Made by a program: the position numbers and the translations under genes
The notes under the pieces: generated by a model
Told to the model about the DNA's origin: nothing
The model's database searches: none
The model's input: only the letters and a program-made list of their open reading frames with translations
Source: Labia minor
Lineage: Eukaryota > Arthropoda > Insecta > Dermaptera > Spongiphoridae
Reading direction: 5' to 3'
Assembly (NCBI GenBank): GCA_963082975.1
Contig: OY720345.1
Location: 32,744,611-32,808,610 of the forward strand
DNA length: 64,000 bases
In this document: piece by piece, positions 13,405 to 26,836 of the stretch
Position numbering within the stretch: the stretch's first letter is position 1
How the letters are laid out: every line of letters starts with the position of its first letter

Positions 13405-13608
13405 GCGGGTTTTGAAGTCCAAAGACAAAAAGAGGGTCTTTAGTAAACCCATTAATTTAAAAATACAATATTATATAACTCAATCGACAGAAATAAAATG
13501 ATTAAAGGCTATAAATAAGTTCTTAAATACGAGTTTTAAATAAGTCAAAACACATGGGTTGACTAAAAAACCGCTTTTTACCTTTTGACTTTAAAAGGAA
13601 CCCGCCTT
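13405..13608. mobile_element. Foldback MITE, copy 2
   Basis: It matches copy 1 at 11.7 kb through most of its length. Its ends pair as gcgggttttgaagtc and gactttaaaaggaacccgc. No clear target duplication was found. Confidence 0.7.
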
Positions 13609-13922
13609 ATAGTTGAAAAATATTTGTTTAAACTTTTCCTCAATAGAGTTCGTTGTGTAGGTGATACTTAACTTCTGTCCCTCGAATTCATTCAATGTCA
13701 TTTTAACAAAATTATATTATTTTAACCTCAAAATTGATTTTCATTTACAATTAAATATTTTTATAATCTTAAGTATTGTTCTTTACTAATTGATTTTTAT
13801 GTATTTTTTTAAATGGTAATTTTTCATTATGCTAATAATTTATTGGGAGTATTTTTGAATGTTGAAATTTCTTATTAAAATAAAGATTGATCTATATATT
13901 TAATTTCTCTTCTCCATCAATC

Positions 13923-16900
13923 ATGTTAACAAAAAATTCCGATAGTAATACGAATCCAGATGAAGAGGAAATGGACGTTTATTCTGATTGGCAATTGCCT
14001 ATTTCTTTTATAAATAAAAGACATACAGAAAATATTGAAGGTGCGAATACAATAACACAAACATGGAGAATGAAAGAAAGGGTATAATAAGACATTTATT
14101 ATTTATATATATATTATATTTGTAAATATCTTAAATTTTAATAAATTTTTTTTAGATGAAAACTGTCAGCGTAGCTTTAGTGTTATGTTTGAATGTTGGT
14201 GTCGATCCCCCAGACATTGTCAAAACACAGCCATGTGCGCGATTGGAATGTTGGATAGGTAGGCCATTGAATCGCAAACAATTAAAGTCTATTTTATTCA
14301 TTTTATTTATAATTAATTACACACTTAGAAAAAATAATTTATAAATATCATTTTTGATTAACAGATTAAAATATTAATGCTCAAAAAATTTTTCCAACTT
14401 ATAAATATCATTGATAATTGGAATAGTATTTAAATATTAAATTAATATGTACCTAATAATTCTTTCTTATTTAATAAATAAAATAATTTTTAAATGTTTA
14501 TTAAATTAATAGTATACTAGTGAATAGGGTTTAGGAACTTATATTAAAATTTGTAGAAGAAATATATATATATTTTATTAGATAGATTAATATTTAATTT
14601 TTACTAAATCTTATTATAGCAGTAGTATTTTTAATGATTTATTTATAATAATTTATAGATCCTTTATCAATGAGTTCTCAAAAAGCACTCGAAACAATCG
14701 GTGCCAATCTGCAAAAACAATATGAACGTTGGCAACCTCGTGCTCGTTATAAACAGAGTTTAGATCCCACTGTTGAAGAAGTTAAAAAACTTTGTACATC
14801 ATTAAGACGTAATGCTAAAGAGGAACGTGTTCTCTTTCATTATAATGGCCACGGTGTGCCAAAACCAACATCAAATGGTGAAGTGTGGGTATTTAATCGA
14901 ACTTACACTCAATATATTCCATTATCAGTATATGATCTTCAAACTTGGATGGGCGCGCCATCGATTTATGTTTATGATTGTTCGAATGCCGGCATTATTG
15001 TAGATTCATTTAAACAATTTGCGGATCAACATGAAGCAGAATATATGGTATATATATAAATTAAATATGTTTCTAAATATTAAATTTAAATATGAAATAT
15101 TTTTAAAAAACAATTTTTTACAAAAAATACCAAAATACTTTCTTTTAGAAACAGAATCGCTCACCTCAATCTACACCGCCTTCTTTTAAAAATTGCATAC
15201 AATTAGCAGCTTGTTCAGCTAAACAAATACTTCCAATGAATCCAGATTTACCCGCAGATATTTTTACTTCTTGTTTAACAACACCAATTAAAATTGCTTT
15301 GCGATGGTAATTGAGATATTTTCAATTTATTTTTATATATATAAATAATATATATTCCATCTAATATTAAAAGAAGCTTTCGACCATAAACAATTATAAA
15401 TTGATATTTTAGATGTTTTTATAAATATCTATAATTTCATTTAATCCCTTATAGAGTGCAATATATATTATTTCTTTAATGTAATTAAAATATTTTTGCT
15501 TTTTAGATATTAAATGTTCATTTATTATTATTATTACTTCCTTTATTTTGACAGGTTTGTAATGCAAAATAGTTCACTAATGATACCGAAAGTCACTTTA
15601 GACTTAATTGATAAAATTCCTGGACAATTAAATGATAGACGAACAATGTTAGGCGAATTAAATTGGATTTTTACTGCAATCACGGACACAATAGCATGGA
15701 ATACGCTTCCTCGAGGTAATTTAAATTATTTTATTCTTATAATTTATAATATAAATTTAAAATAATTATGTATTTTATTATATAAATAATATACAAGGGA
15801 AAGGAGGAACATTAAACTACCAAATAATATTTAAATAATTAATATTCAAATTCAAAAACACTATAAAAATATTTATTTTTATTCTAACTTTTTTTATATT
15901 TAAGTTTACATATTATTACTTTCTTAATTTTTCTAATTTTTTTTTAATTAGATGTCTTTCAAAAACTTTTTCGTCAAGATCTTCTCGTTGCTAGTTTATT
16001 TCGTAATTTCCTGCTAGCTGAAAGGATCATGCGTTCGTATGATTGCACCCCTGTATCTTGGCCTCCACTCCCACCCACTTATCAGCATGCCATGTGGCAA
16101 GCCTGGGATCTCGCTCTTGATCTCTGTCTAGCACAATTACCAGGGATTCTTGAAAGAGAAGAACCATTTGTCCATTCACCATTTTTTGAGGAGCAGTTGA
16201 CTGCATTTCAAGTTTGGTTAACTCTTGGTTCAGAGCAACGCAGTCCTCCTGAACAATTACCAATTGTATTACAAGTACTTCTTAGCCAAGTAAGATTCTT
16301 TTATTATTTTTATCTCTTATTTATTTCCATTAATTCAATGTTATTATATTTTTGAATTTATTTTGAAGGTTCATCGATTACGTGCATTAGAGCTTTTAGG
16401 GCGTTTTCTTGATCTTGGCCCATGGGCCGTTAATCTTGCTTTGTCTGTAGGGATTTTTCCATATGTACTTAAACTGTTGCAATCTAGCGCCAGAGAGCTT
16501 CGCCCGCTTTTAGTTTTTATATGGGCTAAGATTCTAGCGGTTGATAGCGTAAGTATCACATTGATAAATTTACCAAAACTTTTTTATTAGAAAATGCCAT
16601 TTTCATTAATTTAATTAAATATTTGTTTATTAATTATAAATATAATTTCTTTTTAGACATGTCAAGCCGACTTAGTTAGAGATAATGGCCATAAATATTT
16701 TTTATCAGTACTTGGTGAAGCAAATCTTCCTGGAGAACATCGAACTCTTTCCGCTTTTGTTCTGGCATCTATAGTCAACGGGTACCCTCAAGTAATTTCC
16801 ACTATATATCTCTTATATACTATTTATTTTTCTATAAACATATATATATTAATTTTAACATTTTTAGGGTCAAGAGGCTGCTTTACAGGGAAGTTTAGTT

Positions 16901-19900
16901 TCAATTTGTTTGGATCAACTTTGGGATACTCACGCCTTGTTAAGACAATGGTTAGCCATTAGTTTAGCTCGGCTTTGGTCGAATTATGATCGTGCACGAT
17001 GGTGCGGAGTTCGTGATTCGGCCCATGAAAAACTTTATAATTTATTATCTGATCCTGTACCTGAGGTAAATTTATAAATTTATACATATTTTATATCTTG
17101 GGTTATTTTAAAATAAACCTAGAGGCAGGGGTGAGCAAACTTTTTTATCAAAGCGCTAATCGAAAGCTGGACATTTCTTGGCGGTCCGCAGACAAAAAGA
17201 CAACTTAATAAATTCTTAAACCTTAAATATTTCACTTAATACATGTCTCTTTCAAGATCTCAAAAATCGTAATAATTCGTAATCGTAAAAATTATAATAT
17301 ATATTTAACAATAATAAAGTCGTTCGAAAAAAGTTTAGGATACCAATAAAATGGTATTGTACTATTATACTTGGCGGACCGCACAAATTTGTTCAGCGGG
17401 CCGCTGCTTGCTCATCCTTTCTATAATTATATAGATATTTATATATTTTTACATATATTTAATATTTTTGTTTTTAGGTTCGTGCTTCAGCTGTATACGC
17501 GTTAGGTACTTTTGTATCTTCTGTGACTGAACGTAGTGAACATGCCAATAATATTGATCATTCTTTAGCAATGACTTTAATTAATTCTGTTATACTAGAT
17601 ATGAGTCCTTTAGTAAGAAGAGAATTAGTTGCAGCACTTCAATGGATGGTTTTACTGTTTGAATCTGCCTTTGTAACTGTACTTATTCAGGTATTTTTTT
17701 ATAATAATATAAACATTAGTTATTCTATCTATATGTGAAATATGTAATCTAATAATAACAAAAATCGAATCAAAATAATTATATTTTAAAGGAGGAGTCA
17801 GGAGCTCGATGTGCTGTTTCTGAATTAACTCATTCGCCTGGAATGCGTCGCATAGGCAGTCGTGATAGATTAAAGTCATTAACACCTGGTATTATATCAG
17901 AGTTCTCAGGCAGCTCCGCTTCTATTAAACGTGTTAGCTCATCCTCCTCTATTTCTAGTCTAGGTATTATATATATTCAGTTTAAAATAACACTATCTAT
18001 TCCAAACTAATATATCTATACTATTTATAATCAATAATCAAGTGAATTTTGGTACTCATAAGACCTTGAAGCTCTTAAGGTGAATGGACCATCCCTTCCA
18101 AATGTACCTGCCTTTGGTCTGTCCTCTCAGGCATGGAGTTTCTAGCTTTTGTAGGTCTTCCGAGGCTGACCCCATTCATTTTTTCCTAGCTCTTCCTCTC
18201 CTTCTTTCTCCGGTTGATTATCCTAGTAACACCATCTAATTCTTCTTGAAAAACTATAAATATAAACAATTTTTAAATTTATAAATAAATTAAACTAATA
18301 ATGGAAATAATTATTCACTTATATTATTATAATTTTCTTTTTTATTAATTTATTAAATAGCCTATATTATTTTCTTAAATATTTAATTTAAGTTTTTAGT
18401 TTGTTTATTATATATTAATTTCCAGGTAGTTGTAGTATAGTGCCAAGCTTATCATATGGTTCGATATATACCAAATTATGGCATGGTTTAACAATGCTTG
18501 ATCAAGATCCTCATCCGGGAGTACGTTCCATGGCCCGGATAGTCACTTCACATGTACGCGACCTAATGAAATCGCAACAAATCCCTTTTAATTTATCACA
18601 TGGCTCTTCATCGCCAAGTGGTGGTCATGGGTCAGCTTCATCGGGTTCTCATCATCAAGGAGGAACAAGTGTGTCTCTACCACCTAGTCCCAGTACGAGA
18701 CCCACTTTTCTCAGGTAACTAAATAATATTTATAAAGTATATAATAATTGTATTATATATAAGTTATATAATTTGAATAATTTGAAAAATTTTTATATAA
18801 AGATTTAATTTTAATTCCAATTTAATTCTATGAGTTCAAGTATGAAGATAAAATATCTAGAAATATCATATTAAAAATTATATATTCATTTTTTTAGTGG
18901 TGATTCACCTCCGACAACAATCAATAACTCATCAAGTAATGAATTGTTGCGGTTAACTTCATCTATTCCACCAGCACAGGGTCATTCCAATAACCAAAGT
19001 ACAGGAAATATTTTCACTACCTCGTTAGGACGTAAACGAATACTCATGCCAAATACAATAACTGAAGAAATGGGCGTCATAACAACAGCGTCCACTCCTT
19101 CAAGCTCAAACGATGATAACACCAGCACATCATTACGTGAACCACTGGTAATTACACAATTTGTGCCATGGAGTAGTCGATATTTTGCTCAACCAGTTAT
19201 GAAATGTTCAGAAGAAAATGACATCGAAAGTCATTTGCACTTTGACCGAGAATGGCGGTAATTACTTTTCTTTTTTCTTTTTAATTTCTCAGTTATGTTT
19301 TATATAATTCCTAATGAAACTTTTAATTTAACAAGATATCAACGTAATCGGGCTCTTCGTTTAGAGGCAGATGACGAATTACGCCGTGCTCAATCATTAG
19401 GATCCAATCTTCGTTTGGATAATTGTATATATTCCTATCGAGCGGCGAATCATTCAAGTGTCCTTCTCTTCCATCCATATGAACCACATCTTCTAACCGC
19501 AATCAAAGATTCCTTCGGGTATTTTTTATATTGTTATTATTATTTGTATTTGTTCAAATTCGAATAAATTGAATTCATTTTTATGAAAAATAATTTATAT
19601 ATTTTCTTTAAAATTTATTTGTTTATTAATATTTCAATATGATTTTTTCAGTTTTATGGAATGGTGCTCCAGTGGAATGCCTTCAAATCTCAACATTCCT
19701 GGATCCCCAAGTAGTTCATCAACTTCATCGAGTAGTAGTAGTAGTCAAAGTGGAAAACTCCATCTTTCACCAAATCGTGGCTTATTAAGCACAAGAATTA
19801 CAGCAATGCAAATGGCAAATGCCCATGACGTAACCCTTTTATTTACTGGCTCTGATGATGGATCCGTACGTCTTTGGGGCAATTATACGTTAACTTTAGC

Positions 19901-21051
19901 ACGGGAACCACACTTGGTGACCGCCTGGCAAGCTTTAAGCGAGATGCGTGGTGGTTATAGTGGTGGAAGTCATTCTCCTTCTCAAGCACAAAGTTCTTCA
20001 AGTGCAGGTCTTGTCATGTCATGGAATCAACGAGCACAGTTATTATTAGTTACCGGAGATGTTCGTTTTGTAAGATTATGGGATGCCAATACTGAACTCA
20101 AGGTATGATATTCACTTTTAAATATATAATATCAGATGAGAAAAATAAATTTGAATTTAAATTTGAATTAAACCTTTGTGATGTTTTAAATTAGAAATAC
20201 CTTTTTTTAAAGAATCAAAAATAAAAAGAGAAATAATTAATTTCATTGTTCTAGTTGAATGATATTCCTACCGGAGCAGATTCTTGTGTGACATCATTAT
20301 CATGTTCCCAATCAGAAAATGCATTGATGACTGTGGGTTGTGGTGACGGTTCGGTACGTTTATTAGACCGTCGTAATCCACCCCAAGAAGCGCGAGTTGG
20401 AACATGGAGAGAGCATCGTGCTTGGGTAGTTGATGTCCATTTCGATGAAAATAATTCACGTATTATCAGTGGTTCAGTTGCTGGTGATATACGGGTATAT
20501 GACACTCGGCAGAGTCATACACCCCTCGAGTCTCATAAAACGTCACAAGGCATGACAGCAATGGCGGTCCATCCACAGGCAGATGTTTTTGCATGGTAAA
20601 AGATTTATCTATCTATTTATCTATGTATAGCGAGGGGGGGGGGGAATAGACGCTAGGGTAACGCTGTTGTCAGGAAATCAACCAGTTGAGTAGGCGTATA
20701 GTCATTGCCCGACAACAGTGCCACCATGGCGTTTACTTTTTACCGTCACTATTTTCGTATGCCTAGTTAGCTTTCTTATTATTATTATTATTATTTTATA
20801 TATTATACTATTGTTAATTAGTAGCTATAGGTTAAGAAAAATTTTACCTTTATTTTTTCAGTGGATTCGTCAACCAGTATATTGGTGTCTATAGTAAAAG
20901 TACTGGACAAATGCTACACACAGTGAAACACCAAGGATTTATGTCACCGCGGGTAGGCCCTGTAAGTTGTTTAGCATTTCATCCTCATCGTTTATGCTTA
21001 GCTGCTGGCAGTATGGACACTACAATCACAGTGTATGGACTAAATCGATGA
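13923..21051 (+). CDS. raptor: Raptor, regulatory-associated protein of TOR (mTORC1 scaffold), complete, 17 coding exons
   Basis: Coding exons are 13923-14081, 14156-14258, 14659-15047, 15149-15306, 15555-15715, 15952-16289, 16369-16548, 16657-16791, 16868-17065, 17478-17690, 17792-17963, 18426-18714, 18898-19257, 19336-19518, 19652-20102, 20255-20595 and 20862-21051. The total is 4,020 nt, so 1,339 residues (human raptor has 1,335). The N-terminal raptor-conserved, caspase-like domain includes FHYNGHG (His about 152) and YVYDCSNAG (Cys about 195). The armadillo/HEAT part runs through exons 6-10 (for example LDLGPWAV and WAKILAVDS). A Ser-rich linker lies at about 700-930. The C-terminal WD40 propeller runs from about 950 to the end ([45 protein letters not shown]). 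Raptor recruits substrates to TOR kinase in response to nutrients. The start ATG at 13923 opens an acidic leader that runs into WQLPISF. The linker is the least conserved part and its exon edges are the least certain. Confidence 0.96.
17126..17421. mobile_element. hAT-like MITE in a raptor intron
   Basis: About 295 bp inside the intron between raptor exons 9 and 10. The ends read caggggtgagcaaa and ttgctcatcctttc, an imperfect inverted repeat. Subterminal ggcggtccgc and gcggaccgc words resemble the elements at 2.3 and 4.35 kb. A target duplication is not visible. Confidence 0.65.
17964..18425. other. Raptor intron 11 with a GC-richer patch
   Basis: Bases about 18,056-18,240 are richer in G+C than ordinary intron and read on the minus strand as a short broken frame with GRPTK. 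It may be a LINE 3' remnant related to the 10.1 kb copy, but the match is too weak to call. Confidence 0.35.
20648..20735. repeat. Small inverted-repeat element in raptor intron 16
   Basis: 20650-20671 (acgctagggtaacgctgttgtc) pairs imperfectly with 20711-20732 (gacaacagtgccaccatggcgt), leaving a loop of about 40 bp. A G run precedes it and a GATA-like repeat lies at 20608-20627. It is probably a short MITE or a remnant. Confidence 0.5.
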
Positions 21052-21104
21052 TGAACATTTCAATTATAATATTAGTTAAGAAAAATTAAATTTTCATTAT
21101 AGTA

Positions 21105-21110
21105 AATAAA
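21105..21110 (+). terminator. Candidate poly(A) signal of raptor
   Basis: AATAAA lies 54 nt after the raptor stop codon, in an AT-rich 3' region. Other AATAAA copies follow near 21.47 kb, so the true cleavage site is uncertain. Confidence 0.5.
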
Positions 21111-24100
21111 AGCTTATGGTGAAAAAGTCTGCGCCCCAAGCACTTGCCACTATGACAGTGATCACGAATAGTTTGGAATAGTTTCGAACACATGACTGTA
21201 ATGTTTTTAATTCTGATATTTTTATTTTTATATTTTTTGGAGTCATTTTGTAATATTATTATATATATTTTGAGTTAATTTTTTACTAGCTTTTTTGACG
21301 ATCAAAATTTTTCATATTATAAGGTAGAAGTAAATATAGAAATCACGCATTTTGATTTGAAAAAAAAAAAAGAATTTTTATTTATTAATTAATTACAAAT
21401 TTAATCTGAAATTTATTTGTTCGATCTAGCTAAGCACTCGTATATTCATTTATTTAATTCATTCAATATTTCAATAAAACAAATATAAATACACAACATA
21501 AGTAAAATATTTTTCTATATTAGAACATTGATGGTTTTTTATAATTAATCTATATTTTTTGCTAAACTTTAAATCTTTTTTAAATTATTTCAATTTTCTT
21601 TGATAAAATACAATATTATTTTCCATTCTTTTCTATTTTATTTTCTAATCTTTTTCATGAGATTTTACTTCATTTATCTAAATATTTATATAATTGTATA
21701 AATTGTTTTTTTTTATTTTGAACTTATTAATTTTATCAATATAGATAAATTATGGAATAGTTGAAATGTTTTAAACTAGAAAGATGATAAAACTATTTAT
21801 ATACCTCAGAATACTGCCTCCACTACATTATTTTTTTCTCTTTATCATTGTTATATTATATTTGTCTACCTATATAATATTTTATTCTAATTATATATTA
21901 TTAATATTCGATATTATAGTTTCAAAGGTATTATATTATTTCAATGGTTGAGATTTTGTAAATTCAAATTAATTTTACACTCTTTATTAAAACCATATCG
22001 ATATTATCTATGAATTTTGATATAATTATTTTATATAAATATAAATTAAATCAATTTAGGTTATTAAAGAGCAAGAATTTTTGAGTTGAAATATAAAATT
22101 ATAAAATCAAATAAGAAGCTTTTCACCTAATCCAATGTCATTGAAATATTTTAATCATATTAATTATATATATTTAGATAATATATATTTATATATATTC
22201 TTTTTCATTAGAGAAAATAGATATAGAAATAGAAGAAAAGAATAAAAATATAAATATATTTAATCTATTATAATATACTAATAATGAGAATTGTTTTTTT
22301 ACATCATACATTTTATCATTTTTTTAACTATTTTATTATTGCATCGAATTAATTAAGAAAATTTGAAATTCTAATATCGAATATTTATCAAATGTTATGT
22401 TTCCTAATTGTTTTTTTCTCGAATTATTATATGTATATAAATATTTTTTAAAGGGAATATTTATATATAATAGTATATATACATATTACCTTTAAAAACA
22501 ATCTATATGTGTTCTATTGGGAGGTTAATTTTAAAATGATTTGTTCATAATGATGAGAGTTATTTTATATTATTTTAGTGATATACTTAAATCGAATTTC
22601 TTTTAATAATAAATTAATAATTAATTTTCAAGTTTTTAAATCAAATTATTGTTGGATTCCATGAAACATGGTCATTTGATTTTAACTTTATATTAAATAT
22701 TTGTTTAATTTTTTTTAATAATAAAAACTTAGATTAGAACGTGCATTTAAACTTAAATTGTCGACTATTTATCTAAATACTTTTATAACTTAATATGTTT
22801 TAATTAAAACTTGAATATATAATTTTCTATGTTTATTTAATTATTTTAATTTGGGTATCTGCTAAAAGACATTTTTAGGTTTCTCCTTATCATTTATGTA
22901 ATTTTAATATATATATAAATGTATAATAAAACCTATTTATGAAATGAAATATAGATATAATATGTGAAAAAAGAAAGAGATAAAGGGAGAAGTTCTTTAT
23001 TTTGAATCCCGTTTAAAAAAAAAATTATATTAATTCTTTGATAGACACAATTTTTAATTTAATTTTATATTTAACAATAAACATTTATTCAATTTATTAA
23101 GATTTTTTTATTTTCTAAGATTAATATCTCGTAAACAATAAATTAAATTAAAAATAAATAATATTCATAGGAAGTGGAAATGACGACAAGAGAAACACCA
23201 TGGTTTAAATTAGAGTGTTCTTTTAACAATATTATTACAACACATGAATACATACAATTATATTTTGCAATTATCTTATAATAAATTTGTAATTTTAAAA
23301 ATGATCTTATATAAAACAAGTAGTCATAAAGGAAATTTCACAAAATTTTCTTGTAAATAAATAATAAGTTCTCTCTCTTTATCTCTCCAAAATAATAATG
23401 AAATTATTTATTTGTAAAATAATATTAGTTAAATTTATCAATTGCAAAAACACACATTAATTTTATTTTCTTTATATAAAGATATTATTTTATTACTATT
23501 TTGATTGAAAATTTTTTATGAATAGATTTTAGATAACATCATATTTTTTAATGTTATCTATATATATAATTTGTTTAAATTTTCATATACAATTATAAAT
23601 GGATTTTATAAAAATATGGTTATATATTCCATCTGTTTTTATATTTCTATAATATTAATATTTTCTTTTAAAATCATTTATATTAACCAATCATTGTTTC
23701 ATACAATAATTGTTTAAATTGCCTTTAATAATATACACCGGAGTCAAATATATTTGTCTTTTTTTATTTTTTTAATATCCATGATATTGAGAAAATGCAG
23801 CTATTTTTATATTTGATTTATTTATTTGATGAGAAACCTAAATATATCTTTTATTTTAAATATATATATATATGTTTAATCTGATTAAAAGAACTTATTT
23901 GATACTTTTTTATAATTGGTTTTGATAATTTGTCTACTAGATTTTTTTATATTTTACGTATATATAATATTTACATATTTTATAATTATAAATAAATTAA
24001 ACTATTATTAAAAAATAAAACAACTAGAAAAATAGAAACAATGTCATTCAAATAATAATGATAATACTAAAAACACTGATAACCACCTCATGATTATAAT

Positions 24101-25160
24101 GGAAAATAAATTCTTCCATTTAATCCTAGTCGAAATAATAAATGTAAATAATAACTATCAAGATTAATTATATTTGAAATACCTGAAACAAACAATAAAA
24201 CACTTATTAAATAATACAAATATAAATTTTTTTTTATTTTTCTCTTTAAACATGTGTCTACTATTTTTATATATATATATTTATTTAACCATTTTCAACC
24301 ACAATCTTCCAGCCATATATTAACTTCTTTTATCTAATTTATAATTTATCCGCTTACCAATTTATACAAAATATACAAAATTTTATATTAAATAAATCAA
24401 AATATCAAAAAACATGAAATTTTATTATATAAAATAACTTAAATAAAATAGTAGGTTCAATTTAGAAAGTTATTTTTTTAAATTTAATATGTAAATACAA
24501 AGATTACAAAAATGTCATATATCTATTAAGTTTATAACATTTATTTATTTTTTGTACTGAGAGAGAGAGAGAATGAATGTCATTTTCAGGAAATAATAAT
24601 TTCCTTTTACATAAGAGAAAGTAAATTTATCTATATATTTTAATAGAATTTTACATTTTTTGATAATATTTTGCAGAGTACATTACATGTGTTTTTTTCA
24701 TTTGCCATTAAATCAAACAAATTGTTATGTTATTTGATTGAACATAATTTTTAATTTCATATTTATATTTTTATTAAATTGATAACATTACCAAAAATCC
24801 TTTTACCAAATTAACCAAATATAATTAAATTCGAGCTAAATTTACTTCATATATAAATTCTTTGAATGTCAACACGCACCCCTCCTAATAATGCATATTT
24901 CCAATTGGAAGCTCATCCCGCAATCATTACAGTATAAACCCACAATCTTGTAATTATTAACAAAAATAAAGCTCAATGAAAATTCATTATCTTATATTGG
25001 AAATCCTCTTCATTTTAATTCCTGATCATCTCAAATCAAATGCTAACATAAGAGGAATTAAAAATTGATAATTTTTAATAAACAAAAAATAATTTTTTTT
25101 TAAGATCATCAGAAGTATTAAATATTGAAATTTGTAATACAAAATAATCTTAGTCATATC
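21111..25160. other. Long AT-rich intergenic stretch
   Basis: No ORF of note, no repeat with recognisable ends and no RNA gene was seen. It holds simple AT, A/T homopolymer and short GA repeats (for example around 24,560). Confidence 0.6.
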
Positions 25161-25164
25161 AATT

Positions 25165-25405
25165 AGATTTAGAGTATTTGAAATAGGATTCTTCCCAGCA
25201 TTTCTGGGCCAAAGAAAGATGAGATTACCGGGGAATGACTACATACCGAGGAATTCCATGACCCCTATGCTTCTCCAGATTTAGTTAGAATTATAAAATT
25301 GAGAAGATTGCTATGATCAGGGTGGCGAAAAATATATTGGTGGGAAGAACGATTGGAAAACGACCTGTTGGAAGACTAAGAACGTAGTGGGTAGATAGTC
25401 ATATC
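25165..25405 (+). mobile_element. LINE fragment, plus strand
   Basis: The sequence tagagtatttgaaatagg ... gggccaaagaaagatgag matches the LINE copy at 32.45 kb (RVFENRILHSIYGPKKDE region). It continues to a degenerate GRP box near 25,360-25,390. Frames are broken. Confidence 0.7.
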
Positions 25406-25463
25406 AATTTTTTTTTATGGAATTTCAAACAAAAACTATTGCTAGCCTGAGCCATCTCCATAC

Positions 25464-26836
25464 AATTGAAGTCCTTAGAGCGAAACAGTGGTAAGCCACA
25501 CTTTTGCCGAAAATTGTTTTATTGCATTTATCATATGGCGGGAACAATATTAAACCACTAAAAAAGTTATTTTGACTGTTTCGTAATAAATAGCGCTGCT
25601 ATCGCTAAATCATGTTGTTGGTGTTGGCAAAATTACTTCATTTTCTTACGTGAAGAGCATGGTAAGCCACATCAATATGGCGTCGACTTCTGGTTTATGT
25701 CTTCGTTCAAGAGCAATTATTCGTGAAAATAACCGTTCTAGTCCTGAGTTTTTTGAGGAGAGTGATGACAGTTGTGTCGACAAAGACTTTGTACCAAATA
25801 ACGATAATATGTCGACAGATTCTTCTGAGATAGGTTATAGTTTTTTATTTTTTTGGCTTACCACGTTTTTATGTAAAAATATTTTGTAAATAATTTATGC
25901 AAAAGTATTGTATGCCATGTGGCTTAAGATGTTATTGCCCAACAACGAGCAAATATATTCACCAGAAGGTTGGCTAGATGTCATTCAAAAATCAAACCGA
26001 AAAAACCCATTTATAGTAACAAAAATGAGTCAAAAAGACTTATTCTTATGAGCCTCTGTTGGCGAATATAAACAAAAAAGCACGCTTTTCTGATAAGACA
26101 AACTTGGAATTTTCAGGAACGTATAGCTTTTGCTTTAAATCAGAGAATATTGGATCATTTTTTGTTAAAAACACAGTTAATGGAGAATACAGGAAAATTA
26201 ATGTCTTAAAACAAGGTAGACCTGTAATGATAACCTTGTCAGATATTAAACTTAAATACAACGAGCCATTAAAAATAGCAGAAAAGAAAATTAAAAATGT
26301 ACAAACATTATTGCCTTATATACCTCCAGCCTATCAATCATTTTACACTCAATTAAATGTAACTGTTGATGATGTAGATGATGAGGTTGAAATTTTAGAT
26401 GATTAATAAGTATTGCATTCTTTTCTTTATTTTGTTTTAATTTTGATAAAGCAAAAACACGTGAAGCTACATTTTATGTAAATTCTATTTTTTTTTTTGT
26501 GAAAAAAAATATAGTAGATAAAGATGTTGAAATTTTAGATGTGTTATAGATGTATTATATTATCTTAGTTATTTTTATCATCCGTTTAGTTTAGTTTTAG
26601 CAAAAACATGGTAAGCCACATTTTTTTCAAAATAAATTCTAATTTTTGTAGAAAAAATGTTTTATTTAAAGAAATAATAGTTGCTGACTTTTTCCCTTTA
26701 CTGATATTACATATTGAGTAAATTTGAAATATATGCAGTAAACCCAATGTTTTATATCTTTTCTTTAAACTTTAAACTGCAATATCTCAACTTTTTGATT
26801 TTGTGGCTTACCACTGTTTCGCTCTAAGGTCTTCAA
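25464..26836 (+). mobile_element. TIR DNA element, about 1.37 kb, with internal copies of its terminal motif
   Basis: The ends are near-perfect inverted repeats of about 38 bp: caattgaagtccttagag followed by cgaaacagtggtaagccaca at the left (25464-25500), and its reverse complement at 26802-26836 with one mismatch. The core ggtaagccac also occurs inside, at 25661 and 26610 in plus sense and at 25854-25864 in minus sense. Two decayed frames lie inside, 25650-25889 and 26059-26406. The second contains VLKQGRPVMITL and LLPYIPPAYQSFY, a pattern I associate with transposon-linked proteins in arthropods without being able to name the superfamily. No DDE motif is seen, so it is probably a non-autonomous derivative. 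Confidence 0.7.

Larger units (their letters stand above)
11181..13922. other. Head-to-head intergenic region between RINT1 and raptor
   Basis: About 2.7 kb separate the two start codons, and at least four transposable insertions fill much of it (11491, 11702, 12010 and 13405). The remainder is AT-rich. Both promoters must lie here, but no TATA box or initiator can be assigned with confidence. Confidence 0.6.
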
